DNA of 64,000 bases from Burkholderia pseudomultivorans (GTDB lineage Bacteria; Pseudomonadota; Gammaproteobacteria; Burkholderiales; Burkholderiaceae), in assembly GCF_902499075.1 (NCBI RefSeq), contig NZ_CABVPP010000029.1:1-64000 (forward strand), written 5' to 3'. The notes beneath the pieces are model-generated. The model was not told the DNA's origin. It did no database searches and saw nothing but the letters and a program-made list of their open reading frames with translations. Positions 43,661 to 51,908 of this stretch are shown here, in pieces. Each line of letters starts with the position of its first letter. Position 1 is the first letter of the stretch. The translations under genes were made by a program, and so were the position numbers.

Positions 43661-44941
43661 ATGAGTAAACCGTTTCATGCGATCGGCTTGAGTACTGCCG
43701 TCTTCCTGAGCTGCACGACCTGCTTCATCGCATCGCCGGCGATTGCCATCACGCCGGCGGGCGCGTCGAGCGCGTCGTCGGTTCTGCCGGTCGTTACCGT
43801 CCGGCCGACGGCGAACGGCGACGATCAGGCCGATGCGCTGCAGGCCGCGTTCGATGCGTTGCAGCCTGGCCAGCATCTGGTGATCGCGCCGGGACGCTAT
43901 GTCGTCAGCCGCTCGCTGCTGGTCTCGAAACCGGACGTCGTGATCTCGGGCTACGGCGCAACGCTGGTCGCGACGACGCCGGACGACCAGGTACTCGCGA
44001 TGCAGGGCAGCGGCTCGACGCTCGTCGGCGTCACGCTGATCGGCACGGGGACCACGCGGCTGTCGGCGCTCCGGGCGTGGAAGGTGGCGGTGAGCGGCAC
44101 GAACATGCAGGTGCTGGACGTCACGATCCAGGGCGGCGCCAGCGCCGGGATCGTCGTGCTCGACGCCAGCAAGGTCGCGATCGTCGGCAATCGCGTCGAC
44201 GGGACGCTGTCCGACGGCATTCACACGACGCTGGGTTCGACCGACGTGATCGTGCAGGACAACACGGTGAAGGGCACCGGCGACGATTTGATTTCCGTCG
44301 TCAGCTACCAGGGCGACGGCCGCCTCAGCGGCAACGTGCTGATCGACAGGAATTCGGTATCGGGCAACTACTGGGGGCGCGGCATTTCGGTGGTCGGCGG
44401 GCGTGCGGTGACGATTTCGAACAACGACGTCGCCGGCGTGCAGAAGGCGGCGGGCATCCTGGTCGCGCAGGAAGACAGCTGGCACACGTATGGCGCGTCG
44501 GACGTGCGGATCGAGAACAACGTCGTTACCGCGATCCAGGACGGCACGAACGCGAACAACGGCCTGCCGCCCACGCAGCAGGGCGCGATCGAGCTCGATA
44601 CGTGGTCGGGGGCCGTGTCGTACGTCGTCGTGAAGGGCAACCGTGTGTCGGGCTCGGGTTATGCCGGCTTCCGGGCGATCGGCAACGTCTGCCATTTCTC
44701 CGTTGCCGACAATACGTTCGCATCGATCGCCGGCGTGCCGGTGTCGCTGCTTACGAACGGTTGTCCGGCCGCCGGCATGGTCGTGTCCGGCAATTCGATG
44801 GACGGCATCGCGCTGGCTCCGCCGGTCGGCGCGGCGACTTCGGGCGCGATCCCGGCGGGCGGGGCGGTGACGTCGTCGCTGCCGACGGTGCGCCGGTATC
44901 TGATGCAGACGAAGGCCGCGTCCGCGTCGACGCGGAACTGA
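43661..44941 (+). CDS. Secreted right-handed parallel beta-helix protein
   Basis: A 426-residue exported protein. A signal peptide (cleavage near IASPAIA-ITPAG) is followed by DDQADALQAAFDALQPGQHL, the start of pectate-lyase-type helices, and then by 9-10 beta-helix coils such as VTIQGGASAGIVVLDASKVA, IVGNRVDGTLSDGIHTT and NVVTAIQDGTNANNG. It belongs to the group of polysaccharide lyases, hydrolases and epimerases with this fold. No catalytic motif was recognised, so the reaction is unknown. A weak GAGAGAGAAAA precedes the ATG. It stands alone, with no glycan operon around it. Confidence 0.8.
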   Translation: MSKPFHAIGLSTAVFLSCTTCFIASPAIAITPAGASSASSVLPVVTVRPTANGDDQADALQAAFDALQPGQHLVIAPGRYVVSRSLLVSKPDVVISGYGATLVATTPDDQVLAMQGSGSTLVGVTLIGTGTTRLSALRAWKVAVSGTNMQVLDVTIQGGASAGIVVLDASKVAIVGNRVDGTLSDGIHTTLGSTDVIVQDNTVKGTGDDLISVVSYQGDGRLSGNVLIDRNSVSGNYWGRGISVVGGRAVTISNNDVAGVQKAAGILVAQEDSWHTYGASDVRIENNVVTAIQDGTNANNGLPPTQQGAIELDTWSGAVSYVVVKGNRVSGSGYAGFRAIGNVCHFSVADNTFASIAGVPVSLLTNGCPAAGMVVSGNSMDGIALAPPVGAATSGAIPAGGAVTSSLPTVRRYLMQTKAASASTRN

Positions 44942-44984
44942 CGATGCGGTGTTCATCGCTCCGCGGCGCGCCGCATGCGCGCTG

Positions 44985-45551
44985 TTACGCGCCCGCGTGT
45001 GTCGGCGATCCGGATGGTTCGGTATCCGGATAGACGACCGTGCCGTCGGGCCGGATCGTCGCGCCCGCCGTGAGACGGGCGGGCTCGACGCGATTCCGGC
45101 CCATGATGTGCAGCACCGTTTCGCCGCGCGCGATCAGGTAGTCGGTGACGATGCGCCGGTGACAGCGCCACCATACGGCTTCCGAGCACATGATCGCGCA
45201 GCGTCGCCGGCGCCCCTGCGCAATCAGTTCGTCGAGACCGGCACGAAATTCCGGCGACAGCGCGTAGTCCGCGTAACGGTGAAAGCTGCGGTTGGTCCAG
45301 AAACCGTTGACGTCGTCGGGCACGTCGTGCGACTTGCCGCGCAGGCCGCCGAGCGCAGCCACATGCTCGTACGCGATATCGACCGCGGCCAGCGCATCGG
45401 GCAGCGTCGCTTCGTTGAACTGCGGATTGGTGCGCGAGCGCGTCATCTTGCGGATATCGGCGAGCAACGCGATGTCGACCGCTTCGAGCATCGCGATGAA
45501 CTCGTCGAGCGAGTGGCTGGAGTGGCCGATCGTGTAGAACGGGAGCGTCAT
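44985..45551 (-). CDS. DUF488-family protein
   Basis: A 188-residue cytoplasmic protein of the DUF488 family. It starts LPFYTIGHSSHSLDEFIAML and includes LADIRKMTRSRTNPQFN, RRRCAIMCSEAVWWRCHRRI and VLHIMGRNR. The conserved Cys/His cluster (CSE...CHR) suggests a redox or nucleic-acid role, but the family has no agreed function. Its start overlaps the stop of the DUF2945 gene by 4 bp, so both come from one transcript. Confidence 0.87.
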   Translation of the reverse strand: MTLPFYTIGHSSHSLDEFIAMLEAVDIALLADIRKMTRSRTNPQFNEATLPDALAAVDIAYEHVAALGGLRGKSHDVPDDVNGFWTNRSFHRYADYALSPEFRAGLDELIAQGRRRRCAIMCSEAVWWRCHRRIVTDYLIARGETVLHIMGRNRVEPARLTAGATIRPDGTVVYPDTEPSGSPTHAGA

Positions 45552-45775
45552 GCGTCGCCTTCGTCGGCAATGCGTTCGAGCACGCGGCCGCGATGGGCGG
45601 CGATGTGATCGGTCCGGTCGCTCTTGATTTCGTATTGGGGATCGTCCGGCGACGCGCGATGGCGATGGCCCTTGTAGTCGAAGTCCTGTGTATGGATCGC
45701 GATGATCGTGCCGGTGACGTAGCCGGCCTCCGAATTCCATCGGACGTGGTCGCCCAGCCTGAAGGGTTGCGTCAT
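45548..45775 (-). CDS. DUF2945 / HVA1 (TUDOR-like) small protein
   Basis: A 75-residue protein with the HVA1/DUF2945 fold: FRLGDHVRWNSEAGYVTGTI, then HRASPDDPQYEIKSDRTDHI and AAHRGRVLERI. This SH3/Tudor-like family is named after a fungal hypervirulence-associated domain and is of unknown function in bacteria. It is co-translated with DUF488. The IS element ends about 120 bp before its start and may have separated it from older upstream DNA. Confidence 0.85.
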   Translation of the reverse strand: MTQPFRLGDHVRWNSEAGYVTGTIIAIHTQDFDYKGHRHRASPDDPQYEIKSDRTDHIAAHRGRVLERIADEGDA

Positions 45776-45898
45776 GCCGTGGGTCCTCCATGGTGTTCGC
45801 CGGTTTTCGCGGGGTGCAGCGTCGATGTCGTGATGGTAGTGCACGCCGAGATTCATTATCGTCTCCGCGCGGGGGCGGATAAAGGGGGCGGCGGAGTG

Positions 45899-45922
45899 TG
45901 ACCTGCTCCCCGCGTTTAGTAC
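45899..45922 (+). repeat. Left terminal inverted repeat of the IS
   Basis: TGACCTGCTCCCCG, then CGTTTAGTAC. It pairs with the right end at 47080-47102 with few mismatches. Confidence 0.85.
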
Positions 45923-45959
45923 GGTGACGGTGTAGAGTCCGTTCCAGAGAGGAACGGCA

Positions 45960-46220
45960 ATGAAAAAGCGATTCACCGAAGAACAGATCATCGGCATCTT
46001 GAAGGAAGCCGAGGCTGGCCTGAAGCCGGCGGAGCTGTGTCGCAAGTACGGCATCTCGGAAGCGACCTACTACAACTGGAAAGCGAAGTTCGGCGGGATG
46101 ACGGTCTCCGAAGCTCAGCGCCTGAAGGAACTGGAGCAGGAGAACAGCAAGCTCAAGCGACTGTTAGCCGAATCGATGCTCGACAACGCCGCGCTGAAGG
46201 ACCTGCTGGCTCGAAAGTAG
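45960..46220 (+). CDS. IS3-family transposase OrfA
   Basis: An 86-residue DNA-binding part of the IS407-group transposase. It starts MKKRFTEEQIIGILKEAEAG and has the helix-turn-helix PAELCRKYGISEATYYNWKA, followed by a leucine-zipper-like KELEQENSKLKRLLAESMLD. It recognises the terminal repeats. AGAGAGGAA precedes the ATG. The stop at 46218-46220 is bypassed by a -1 frameshift in this family to make the OrfAB fusion. Confidence 0.93.
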   Translation: MKKRFTEEQIIGILKEAEAGLKPAELCRKYGISEATYYNWKAKFGGMTVSEAQRLKELEQENSKLKRLLAESMLDNAALKDLLARK

Positions 46221-47086
46221 CAAGCCCGCAGGCCAAGCGCGAAGCGGTCCGGATATTGATGACCGAACGTGCCATGGGTGTTACCCGGGCCTGCGGGCTG
46301 GTAGGGATTTCGCGCTCGCTGTTCCACTACGAATCACGCCGCCGAGTTGATGACGAAGCGCTGACTGGCCGGATGATGGCCATCGCCGCGCAGAAGCGCC
46401 GCTACGGCTATCGCCGGATTCACGTGCTGTTGCAGCGGGATGGCTGCTTCGCCAACCACAAGCGCATCTGGCGCCTGTACAGCAAGGCGGGGCTGAGCGT
46501 GCGCAAGCGGCGACGCAAGCGTATTGCGGCTGTCGAGCGCACGCCGCTGCCGTTAGCAACAGGCCCGAATCAGAGCTGGTCGATGGACTTCGTTTCTGAC
46601 GGGCTGGCCTATGGTCGGCGGTTTCGATGCCTGAACGTGGTCGACGACTACACGCGCGAGTGCTTGGCCATCGAGGTCGATACTTCGCTGCCGGGCCTAC
46701 GAGTGCAGCAAGTGCTCGAGCGGCTCAAGGAGATGCGAGGCTTACCCGCATCCATCACGGTCGACAACGGGCCGGAGTTCGCTGGTAAGGTGCTGGATGC
46801 ATGGGCCTACGAAGCCGGTGTCACGCTGTCGTTCATTCGGCCTGGCAAGCCGGTGGAGAATGCCTATATCGAGAGCTTCAACGGGCGGTTCCGCGATGAA
46901 TGCCTGAACGAGCACTGGTTCGTCTCAATGCGCCACGCCAAGCGGCTGATTGAGGAATGGCGTATCGAGTACAACACCGAGCGGCCTCATAGTTCACTCG
47001 GCTATCTGACGCCGGTGCAGTTCGCGCGGGCGCACGATGCAAAGCAGCAGTTTTTAACCTCGGACTCTAACTGCGGTTCGGACTAA
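46208..47086 (+). CDS. IS3-family transposase OrfB (catalytic, DDE)
   Basis: The catalytic half of the transposase, read in the -1 frame relative to OrfA. Translation enters around 46208-46217 by frameshift; an ATG at 46259 (MTERAMGV) is an alternative independent start. It has an HTH_21 region (RYGYRRIHVLLQRDGCFANH) and an integrase core with the DDE residues in WSMDFVSDGL, SITVDNGPEFAG and VENAYIESFNGRFRDECL. The C-terminal YNTERPHSSLGYLTPVQFA is standard. The frame is intact to the stop at 47086. Confidence 0.92.
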   Translation, partial: GSKVASPQAKREAVRILMTERAMGVTRACGLVGISRSLFHYESRRRVDDEALTGRMMAIAAQKRRYGYRRIHVLLQRDGCFANHKRIWRLYSKAGLSVRKRRRKRIAAVERTPLPLATGPNQSWSMDFVSDGLAYGRRFRCLNVVDDYTRECLAIEVDTSLPGLRVQQVLERLKEMRGLPASITVDNGPEFAGKVLDAWAYEAGVTLSFIRPGKPVENAYIESFNGRFRDECLNEHWFVSMRHAKRLIEEWRIEYNTERPHSSLGYLTPVQFARAHDAKQQFLTSDSNCGSD

Positions 47087-47102
47087 AACCGGGGGCAGGT
47101 CA
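47080..47102 (-). repeat. Right terminal inverted repeat of the IS
   Basis: Read inward on the reverse strand it is TGACCTGCCCCCGG, then TTTTAGTCC. It overlaps the end of OrfB. Confidence 0.85.
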
Positions 47103-47299
47103 GTGCAGCAATTCGGTCAGCTTCCGCCGATCGTGCAGTGATCTCGAGTTAAGCGAAATAGCTCCGCCTGGAAGCATGCTGTACTCGCCGGGGGCTGGGC
47201 GGCTCGTTTCGACGTCGACTGATAAGGAAACCTTTATTTTTGTCTACGGCACGCGGAATGCGGTCGGTTTCGTGCACTGACGACTCCATCGTGTTGGGT

Positions 47300-47345
47300 C
47301 GCTCGGGCCACTCCGAGGACGAGAGTGGTCGCGTTGGCCCGAGCG
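47300..47345 (-). terminator. Nested hairpin at the 3' end of the catabolic operon
   Basis: A perfect 11-bp stem, CGCTCGGGCCA (47300-47310) with TGGCCCGAGCG (47335-47345), encloses an overlapping inner hairpin CCACTC/GAGTGG. It lies 16 bp beyond the stop of the BKACE gene on the reverse strand, so it is the likely terminator of the four-gene operon. The rest of 47103-47361, between the IS and the operon, holds no gene. Confidence 0.6.
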
Positions 47346-47361
47346 CTCCAGTGTGGCGCAG

Positions 47362-48291
47362 TCAGAGTCGCGTCTTGTCTCGCCCCTTGAGGCCGAGCAT
47401 CTGCCGGGCGTCGTCCGGCGTGGCGATTTCGAAGCCGAGCCGCGTGAGAACGTCGCGAATCAGCGTGACCTGCTCGGCATTCGATGTCGCGAGCCGGCCG
47501 GGCCCGATCGTGAGCGAATCTTCCAGACCAACGCGCACGTTTCCACCCATCAACGCTGCCTGCGTGATCAACGGGATCTGGTGCTTACCCGCGCCCAGTA
47601 CCGACCACTGGTAACCATCGCCAAACAGCTTGTCGGCGATGCGCTTCATGTGCACGAGATTCTCGGGGTCGGCACCGATCCCGCCGAGAATGCCGAGGAC
47701 GAACTGGAGAAAGATCGGACCCTTCACCAGCCCGCGATCGACAAAATGCTTGAGGGTGTACAGGTGGCCGACCTCGTAGCACTCGAATTCGAAGCGCGTA
47801 CCGTGCGCGTGGCCAAGCCGTATCAGCACTTCTTCGATATCGGCGAACGTGTTCCTGAAGATCGTACGACGGGTGCCTTCGATGAACTGATGCTCCCACT
47901 CGTGCTTGAATGTCTTGAGCTTGTCAAGCACCGGGAAGATTGCGAAGTTCATCGAGCCCATGTTGCACGAAGCCATTTCCGACGACGCGTCAAGCGCGCC
48001 GGCAAGGCGTTCGTCGAGCGTCATGTTGACCGCACCGCCCGTCGTGATGTTGATTACCGCATCGGTCGCCGCGTGAACCTTCGGAAGGAACTGTCGATAG
48101 GCTTCGGCGGAGAAGGCCGGGCGCCCGTCCTCGCCGTTGCGTGCGTGCAGGTGCAGGATTGCCGCGCCGGCCGCGGCCGCGGCGATCGCCTCGCGAGCGA
48201 TGTCCTCGGGCGTGACGGGCAGATGAGGCGACATGCTCGGCGTGTGGATCGAGCCGGTGATCGCGCAGGTGATGATGACTTTGCGTGTCAT
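47362..48291 (-). CDS. BKACE-family beta-keto acid cleavage enzyme (DUF849)
   Basis: A 309-residue TIM-barrel enzyme of the BKACE family. It condenses a beta-keto acid with acetyl-CoA to give acetoacetate and a new CoA ester; the founding member is the 3-keto-5-aminohexanoate cleavage enzyme Kce. It shows VIITCAITGSIHTPSMSPHL and the zinc ligands in GAAILHLHARNGEDGRP. Further regions are INITTGGAVNMTLDERL and GNVRVGLEDSL. It is the last gene of a four-gene operon behind hydroxylase, dioxygenase and FAH-type genes. It probably handles the beta-keto acid formed in the pathway. The exact substrate is not deducible. Confidence 0.9.
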   Translation of the reverse strand: MTRKVIITCAITGSIHTPSMSPHLPVTPEDIAREAIAAAAAGAAILHLHARNGEDGRPAFSAEAYRQFLPKVHAATDAVINITTGGAVNMTLDERLAGALDASSEMASCNMGSMNFAIFPVLDKLKTFKHEWEHQFIEGTRRTIFRNTFADIEEVLIRLGHAHGTRFEFECYEVGHLYTLKHFVDRGLVKGPIFLQFVLGILGGIGADPENLVHMKRIADKLFGDGYQWSVLGAGKHQIPLITQAALMGGNVRVGLEDSLTIGPGRLATSNAEQVTLIRDVLTRLGFEIATPDDARQMLGLKGRDKTRL

Positions 48292-48310
48292 GTGGATGTC
48301 CTCCCCGGCG

Positions 48311-49180
48311 TCAAACCGGCTCGGCGACGACGTGGTTCTCGATGTGCCCCACGCCGTCGATCTCGACGCGCATGACGTCGCCCACGCTCAGGAAGCGCGG
48401 CGGCTTGCTTGCCACACCCACGCCCGACGGCGTGCCCGTTGCGAGTACGTCGCCCGGTTCGAGCGTCATTACCGTCGAGAGGTAGGCGATCTGTTGCCAG
48501 ATGTTGTAGATCATCTCGCCCGTGCTGACCGACTGACGCGTTTCGCCGTTGACGATCATGCGCATTTGCAGCGCGTGCGGGTCGGCGATTTCGTCGGGTG
48601 TGACGAGCCACGGGCCGAACGGACCGTGCGTGTTGAACGACTTGCCGAGCATCATCGTCGGCGAGCGCATCTGCCAGTCACGCACGGAAACGTCGTTGCA
48701 GACCACGTAGCCCGCGATGACCGATGCGGCGTCGGCCTCCGATACGTGACGGCAACGGCGGCCGATCACGACGCCGAGTTCCGCTTCGTAATCGAGTTTG
48801 TCTGACACCTTCGGCATATGCACGGGATCGAACGGACCGTTCACGCACGACACTTGCTTGTTGAACCAGACCTGGCTGTCGGGTACCTGGATTCCGGCCT
48901 CGATCGCTTCCTGTACGTGACGACGGTAGTTCATGCCGATCGCGAGAAACTTCGACGGATTCGGCACGGGCGCGTCGAGGCGCACGTCGGCGAGCGGGAA
49001 TGTCACTGCATCGTCGATGCTCAGCTCACGCGCGCGCCGCATCAGCGAGGGCCCACCCTGCAGCAGTTCGAGCATCGTGGTGGGCAACGTGCGATCGCTC
49101 GCATGAAGGTCAATCACCTGCTGACCTTCGACCTTGCCGATGGACTGGTGACCGAGACATTGGAACGTAACGAGCTTCAT
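48311..49180 (-). CDS. Fumarylacetoacetate hydrolase (FAH) family protein
   Basis: A 289-residue enzyme of the FAH superfamily. The N-terminal domain begins MKLVTFQCLGHQSIGKVEGQ. The catalytic core has FLAIGMNYRRHVQEAIEAG, the metal-binding LDYEAELGVVIGRRCRH (E-x-E), and VCNDVSVRDWQMRSP. The later GDVLATGTPSGVGV is diagnostic. Members hydrolyse or decarboxylate dicarbonyl acids from aromatic meta-cleavage, or act as hydratases. The ATG at 49180 has AGGAGA before it. It lies between the dioxygenase and BKACE genes on the same strand. Confidence 0.9.
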   Translation of the reverse strand: MKLVTFQCLGHQSIGKVEGQQVIDLHASDRTLPTTMLELLQGGPSLMRRARELSIDDAVTFPLADVRLDAPVPNPSKFLAIGMNYRRHVQEAIEAGIQVPDSQVWFNKQVSCVNGPFDPVHMPKVSDKLDYEAELGVVIGRRCRHVSEADAASVIAGYVVCNDVSVRDWQMRSPTMMLGKSFNTHGPFGPWLVTPDEIADPHALQMRMIVNGETRQSVSTGEMIYNIWQQIAYLSTVMTLEPGDVLATGTPSGVGVASKPPRFLSVGDVMRVEIDGVGHIENHVVAEPV

Positions 49181-49261
49181 TTGCACTTCTCCTGAAAGAT
49201 AACGGTGAGCGATAGCCATGTGCACTGCGTCGTGATTGCCATGGCTATCGGATTCGGCGTG

Positions 49262-50203
49262 TCAGACACCTTGCTCAGAGTTTTCGACCATGATCGCGGG
49301 CAGGTCGGGACCCCAGAGGTACATGGAATCTTCCGGAGCGTGGTCTTGCGCGACCCAGTCGACGGAAGCGGGGATGTAGTCCATCGTCGCGCTGTACTCC
49401 GAAAAGCTGCCCCACGGGTCCTGCACGTAATGGAAGTAGTTCGAGCCCAGCACGTGGCGGCCGATCCCCCAGCCGTTCGTGTATCCGGCCACGTTCATCT
49501 GCATGTAGCCCAGACCTACCTCCTCGACGGTCGGCACGTCCCAGCTCAGGTGATGAAGCGCCGGGCCCGAGCTTGCGGCGAACGCGAGCAGGTGATGGTC
49601 GCCTCCGTGCGGTGCATGGATGAAGGCGACACCGTCGCCCGAGCGGTCAGACAGGCGCAGACCAAGCACGCGCTCGCAGAAGTCGATCTGGTCGGGTACG
49701 TTCGACGTGGCGAACGCAATATGCGAGAGGCGCGTGGGCCTCACTGACGGGGTATTGCGCCGGTACGGCGCGCACCGCAGACCGTCGACAGGCAGCGATG
49801 GGCTCACGTGTTCCGCTTCGTCGAGTGTCGTCTTGACACCGGCACGGATCTGCAGCGGCATGCCATCGGGATTGCGGATCCAGAAGCCGGACGGGTCTGC
49901 ATCGGGCGGCGGCGCGATCGTTTCGACGCCGGCGGCAAGCGCGCGGCTGCGCAACGCGTCCAGATCGTCTTCGAAACAGTGCAATGTGAGCCATTCGACT
50001 TTCTTGCGCGCGCCTTCGCGCAGACGCCCCCACACATGCGGCGAGCCGAACGTACGAATCGATAGTCCCGCTGCGCCGTCCGCTTGTACGTCGAGGCCAA
50101 ATGCGGTGTAGAAGTGTCTCGCCTCGTCGAGCGATGGCACCGACATGCGGAACTCGCCGATGGAATGGATGCCGAGGCGGTCGCGTCTGCGATTTTGTGT
50201 CAT
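49262..50203 (-). CDS. Extradiol-type dioxygenase, VOC superfamily
   Basis: A 313-residue protein with two VOC modules. The N-terminal module (about 10-125) has lost metal ligands. The C-terminal module (about 155-280) keeps H161 in RLSHIAF, H218 in LHHLSWD and E269 in GSFSEYSAT, the usual 2-His-1-carboxylate set of type I extradiol dioxygenases. It should cleave a catechol-like ring next to the two hydroxyls. It follows the flavin hydroxylase gene by 24 bp, so the likely substrate is the hydroxylated product. Confidence 0.87.
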   Translation of the reverse strand: MTQNRRRDRLGIHSIGEFRMSVPSLDEARHFYTAFGLDVQADGAAGLSIRTFGSPHVWGRLREGARKKVEWLTLHCFEDDLDALRSRALAAGVETIAPPPDADPSGFWIRNPDGMPLQIRAGVKTTLDEAEHVSPSLPVDGLRCAPYRRNTPSVRPTRLSHIAFATSNVPDQIDFCERVLGLRLSDRSGDGVAFIHAPHGGDHHLLAFAASSGPALHHLSWDVPTVEEVGLGYMQMNVAGYTNGWGIGRHVLGSNYFHYVQDPWGSFSEYSATMDYIPASVDWVAQDHAPEDSMYLWGPDLPAIMVENSEQGV

Positions 50204-50227
50204 GGTTTTCTCCTGATCGAAGGGGGC

Positions 50228-51799
50228 TCAGCAGGCCGGTTCCATTGCGTGGCGCCAGGCATCGACGAGCGGGTTGAGGTCGTCGACAGTTCGGGCTGAA
50301 CCGTAGCTGTAGAAGTCCGGGCGGGCGAGCAGGGCGACCACGTCGTGCTGTTTGAAGTACTCGCCGTAGATGCCGTCGATGTCGGCGAAGCCGCCTGGAC
50401 CGAAATGCGTGACAATTGCGCGTTGCCTGTTCAAGGCGTGTCGGTTCTCGTCGCTCAGGCCATGGAGCGTGGCTTGATCGCGCGTAATCAGTGCGAAACC
50501 GGCACCGAAGATGTCGTCGAACAGCCCCCGTTTGCCGTCGAATTCGATTACGCCCTGCGGTGTGAGCCGTCCGCTGCCCGGTGAATGCGGGTCGAAGAGC
50601 CCCGCACCGAGTTGCGGCCGCGGCGCCGCGGGTGGCTGGAAGCCTGGCGTGGCGTGAGCGGTCAGCATGGCCTGATCGCGTGCGGCGGCGGCCTCGGGAT
50701 CGGTGATGCAGATCACCTTGCCGAGCTCGATCGAGAAGTCGATGATTTCGCGTACGTGGTTCAGGCGCTCCGGACCGTAGCTGTCGAGCAGCCGGTCGCC
50801 GCTCTTGCCGCACAGAATCGCGTCGAGGCGCCATGCAAGCGCGGCCGCGTCGCGCAGCCCGCTGCACATGCCCTGGCCTGCGAACGGAGGCATCAGATGC
50901 GCCGCGTCTCCCGCGAGCAGCACGTTGCCCGTGCGCCATTGCCGTGCCCACCGTCCTCGAAACGTATAGACGGCATGGCGTTCGAGAATCGCGTTGTGCG
51001 GCGTGACATCCCAGCGGGAGAGCAGGTTCCAGGCGACGGCGTCCTGATTCATCTGCTCGGCGGTTTCGCCGGGCAACAGCATGAACTCCCAGCGCCTGCG
51101 TCCCGGGCCACCCGGCACGATCGAGGTCGGGCGTGCCGGATCGCACAGCTGCCATGCCTTGGGCATCCATTCACGTGGCTCGGTTGGCTGGATGTCGACG
51201 ACGAGCCAGTCGAACGCAAAGCCGAGATCCTCGGATTCGATTCCGGACAGGGTGCGCACGATCGAGTTCGCGCCGTCGGCACCGATCACGTAGCGCGCGT
51301 GCAGGGTGTCGGTCTCGCCCGTTGCCGCCCATTTGCCATTGTCGAGTCGACCGGTCTCGATCTCGAGACGCACGCCATTGCCGTCCTGTTGCAGCGCGTT
51401 TGCCGACCATCCCGTGCGGACGGTCACATTGGACAAGCGCCGTACGTGCTTGTCGAGCACTCGCTCGAGCTGCGGCTGGGAAAATATGCTCGAAGCAGGC
51501 CAGCCGCTCGGCCCCGGGCCGCTCCAGTCGAAGTTCATCAGGATCTCGTGCCGCGCGTTGCGCCACTGATAGCGGTCGGTGATCTCGGTGATGAGCTTGA
51601 TATCATCCATGACACCGGAGGCTTGGAACAGGCGGGCGATTTCATGATCGAAATGGACCGCGCGCGGCAGCGGGTACAGGTCGGGCCAACGTTCGATCAC
51701 CGTAACCCGATGCCCCGCGCGTCCCAGCATCAGGGCGAGCAGCTGTCCCGTCGGTCCGTAGCCGACGATCGCTACATCGGTGTGCTTGTCTGCTCCCAT
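50228..51799 (-). CDS. FAD-dependent aromatic hydroxylase (MhpA/PheA-like)
   Basis: A 523-residue flavoprotein monooxygenase of the PHBH fold. The dinucleotide motif is VAIVGYGPTGQLLALMLGRA (about 8-27), the second FAD motif is VIGADGANSIVRTLSG, and the ribityl-binding GDAAHLMPPFAGQGMCSGLR is close to MhpA. It uses NAD(P)H and O2 to hydroxylate a phenolic compound, making an ortho-diol for ring cleavage. GGAGGAG just before the ATG at 51799 fixes the start. It is the first gene of the catabolic operon. The divergent TetR gene and the palindrome between them should control it. Confidence 0.9.
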   Translation of the reverse strand: MGADKHTDVAIVGYGPTGQLLALMLGRAGHRVTVIERWPDLYPLPRAVHFDHEIARLFQASGVMDDIKLITEITDRYQWRNARHEILMNFDWSGPGPSGWPASSIFSQPQLERVLDKHVRRLSNVTVRTGWSANALQQDGNGVRLEIETGRLDNGKWAATGETDTLHARYVIGADGANSIVRTLSGIESEDLGFAFDWLVVDIQPTEPREWMPKAWQLCDPARPTSIVPGGPGRRRWEFMLLPGETAEQMNQDAVAWNLLSRWDVTPHNAILERHAVYTFRGRWARQWRTGNVLLAGDAAHLMPPFAGQGMCSGLRDAAALAWRLDAILCGKSGDRLLDSYGPERLNHVREIIDFSIELGKVICITDPEAAAARDQAMLTAHATPGFQPPAAPRPQLGAGLFDPHSPGSGRLTPQGVIEFDGKRGLFDDIFGAGFALITRDQATLHGLSDENRHALNRQRAIVTHFGPGGFADIDGIYGEYFKQHDVVALLARPDFYSYGSARTVDDLNPLVDAWRHAMEPAC

Positions 51800-51854
51800 G
51801 TCTCCTCCAGAATCGAATTCTTCAAAATGACAAAAGCGTATAAATTGGATTGTA

Positions 51855-51869
51855 TTGTCAAATTGACAA
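51855..51869. promoter_or_regulatory. Perfect palindrome: candidate TetR operator of the catabolic operon
   Basis: TTGTCAA-A-TTGACAA, 7+7 bp, lies 55 bp upstream of the hydroxylase start and 40 bp from the TetR start. TTGACA inside it can serve as a -35 element. A related half-site ATGACAAAAG lies 25 bp closer to the hydroxylase (51827-51836). Position and symmetry suit an autorepressing TetR-family protein. Confidence 0.65.
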
Positions 51870-51908
51870 GTGCGTACATACAGCTGGGGGAAACCCCGAG
51901 GAGGCGCG

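Larger units (their letters stand above)
45899..47102 (+). mobile_element. Complete IS3-family element, IS407 group
   Basis: A 1.2-kb insertion sequence with two overlapping transposase frames. The left end starts TGACCTGCTCCCCGCG and the right end, read inward, starts TGACCTGCCCCCGGTT, both typical of the IS407 group. If the ends are TGACC...GGTCA, the flanking direct repeat is GTG. If the right end is one base shorter, the repeat is AGTG (45895-45898 and 47102-47105), which matches the 4-bp duplication of the group. Both transposase parts look intact, so the copy may still be active. Confidence 0.93.

Noticed and set aside
47103-47361. The IS truncated the catabolic operon
   Set aside because: The BKACE gene is full length and a strong hairpin follows its stop before the IS is reached.
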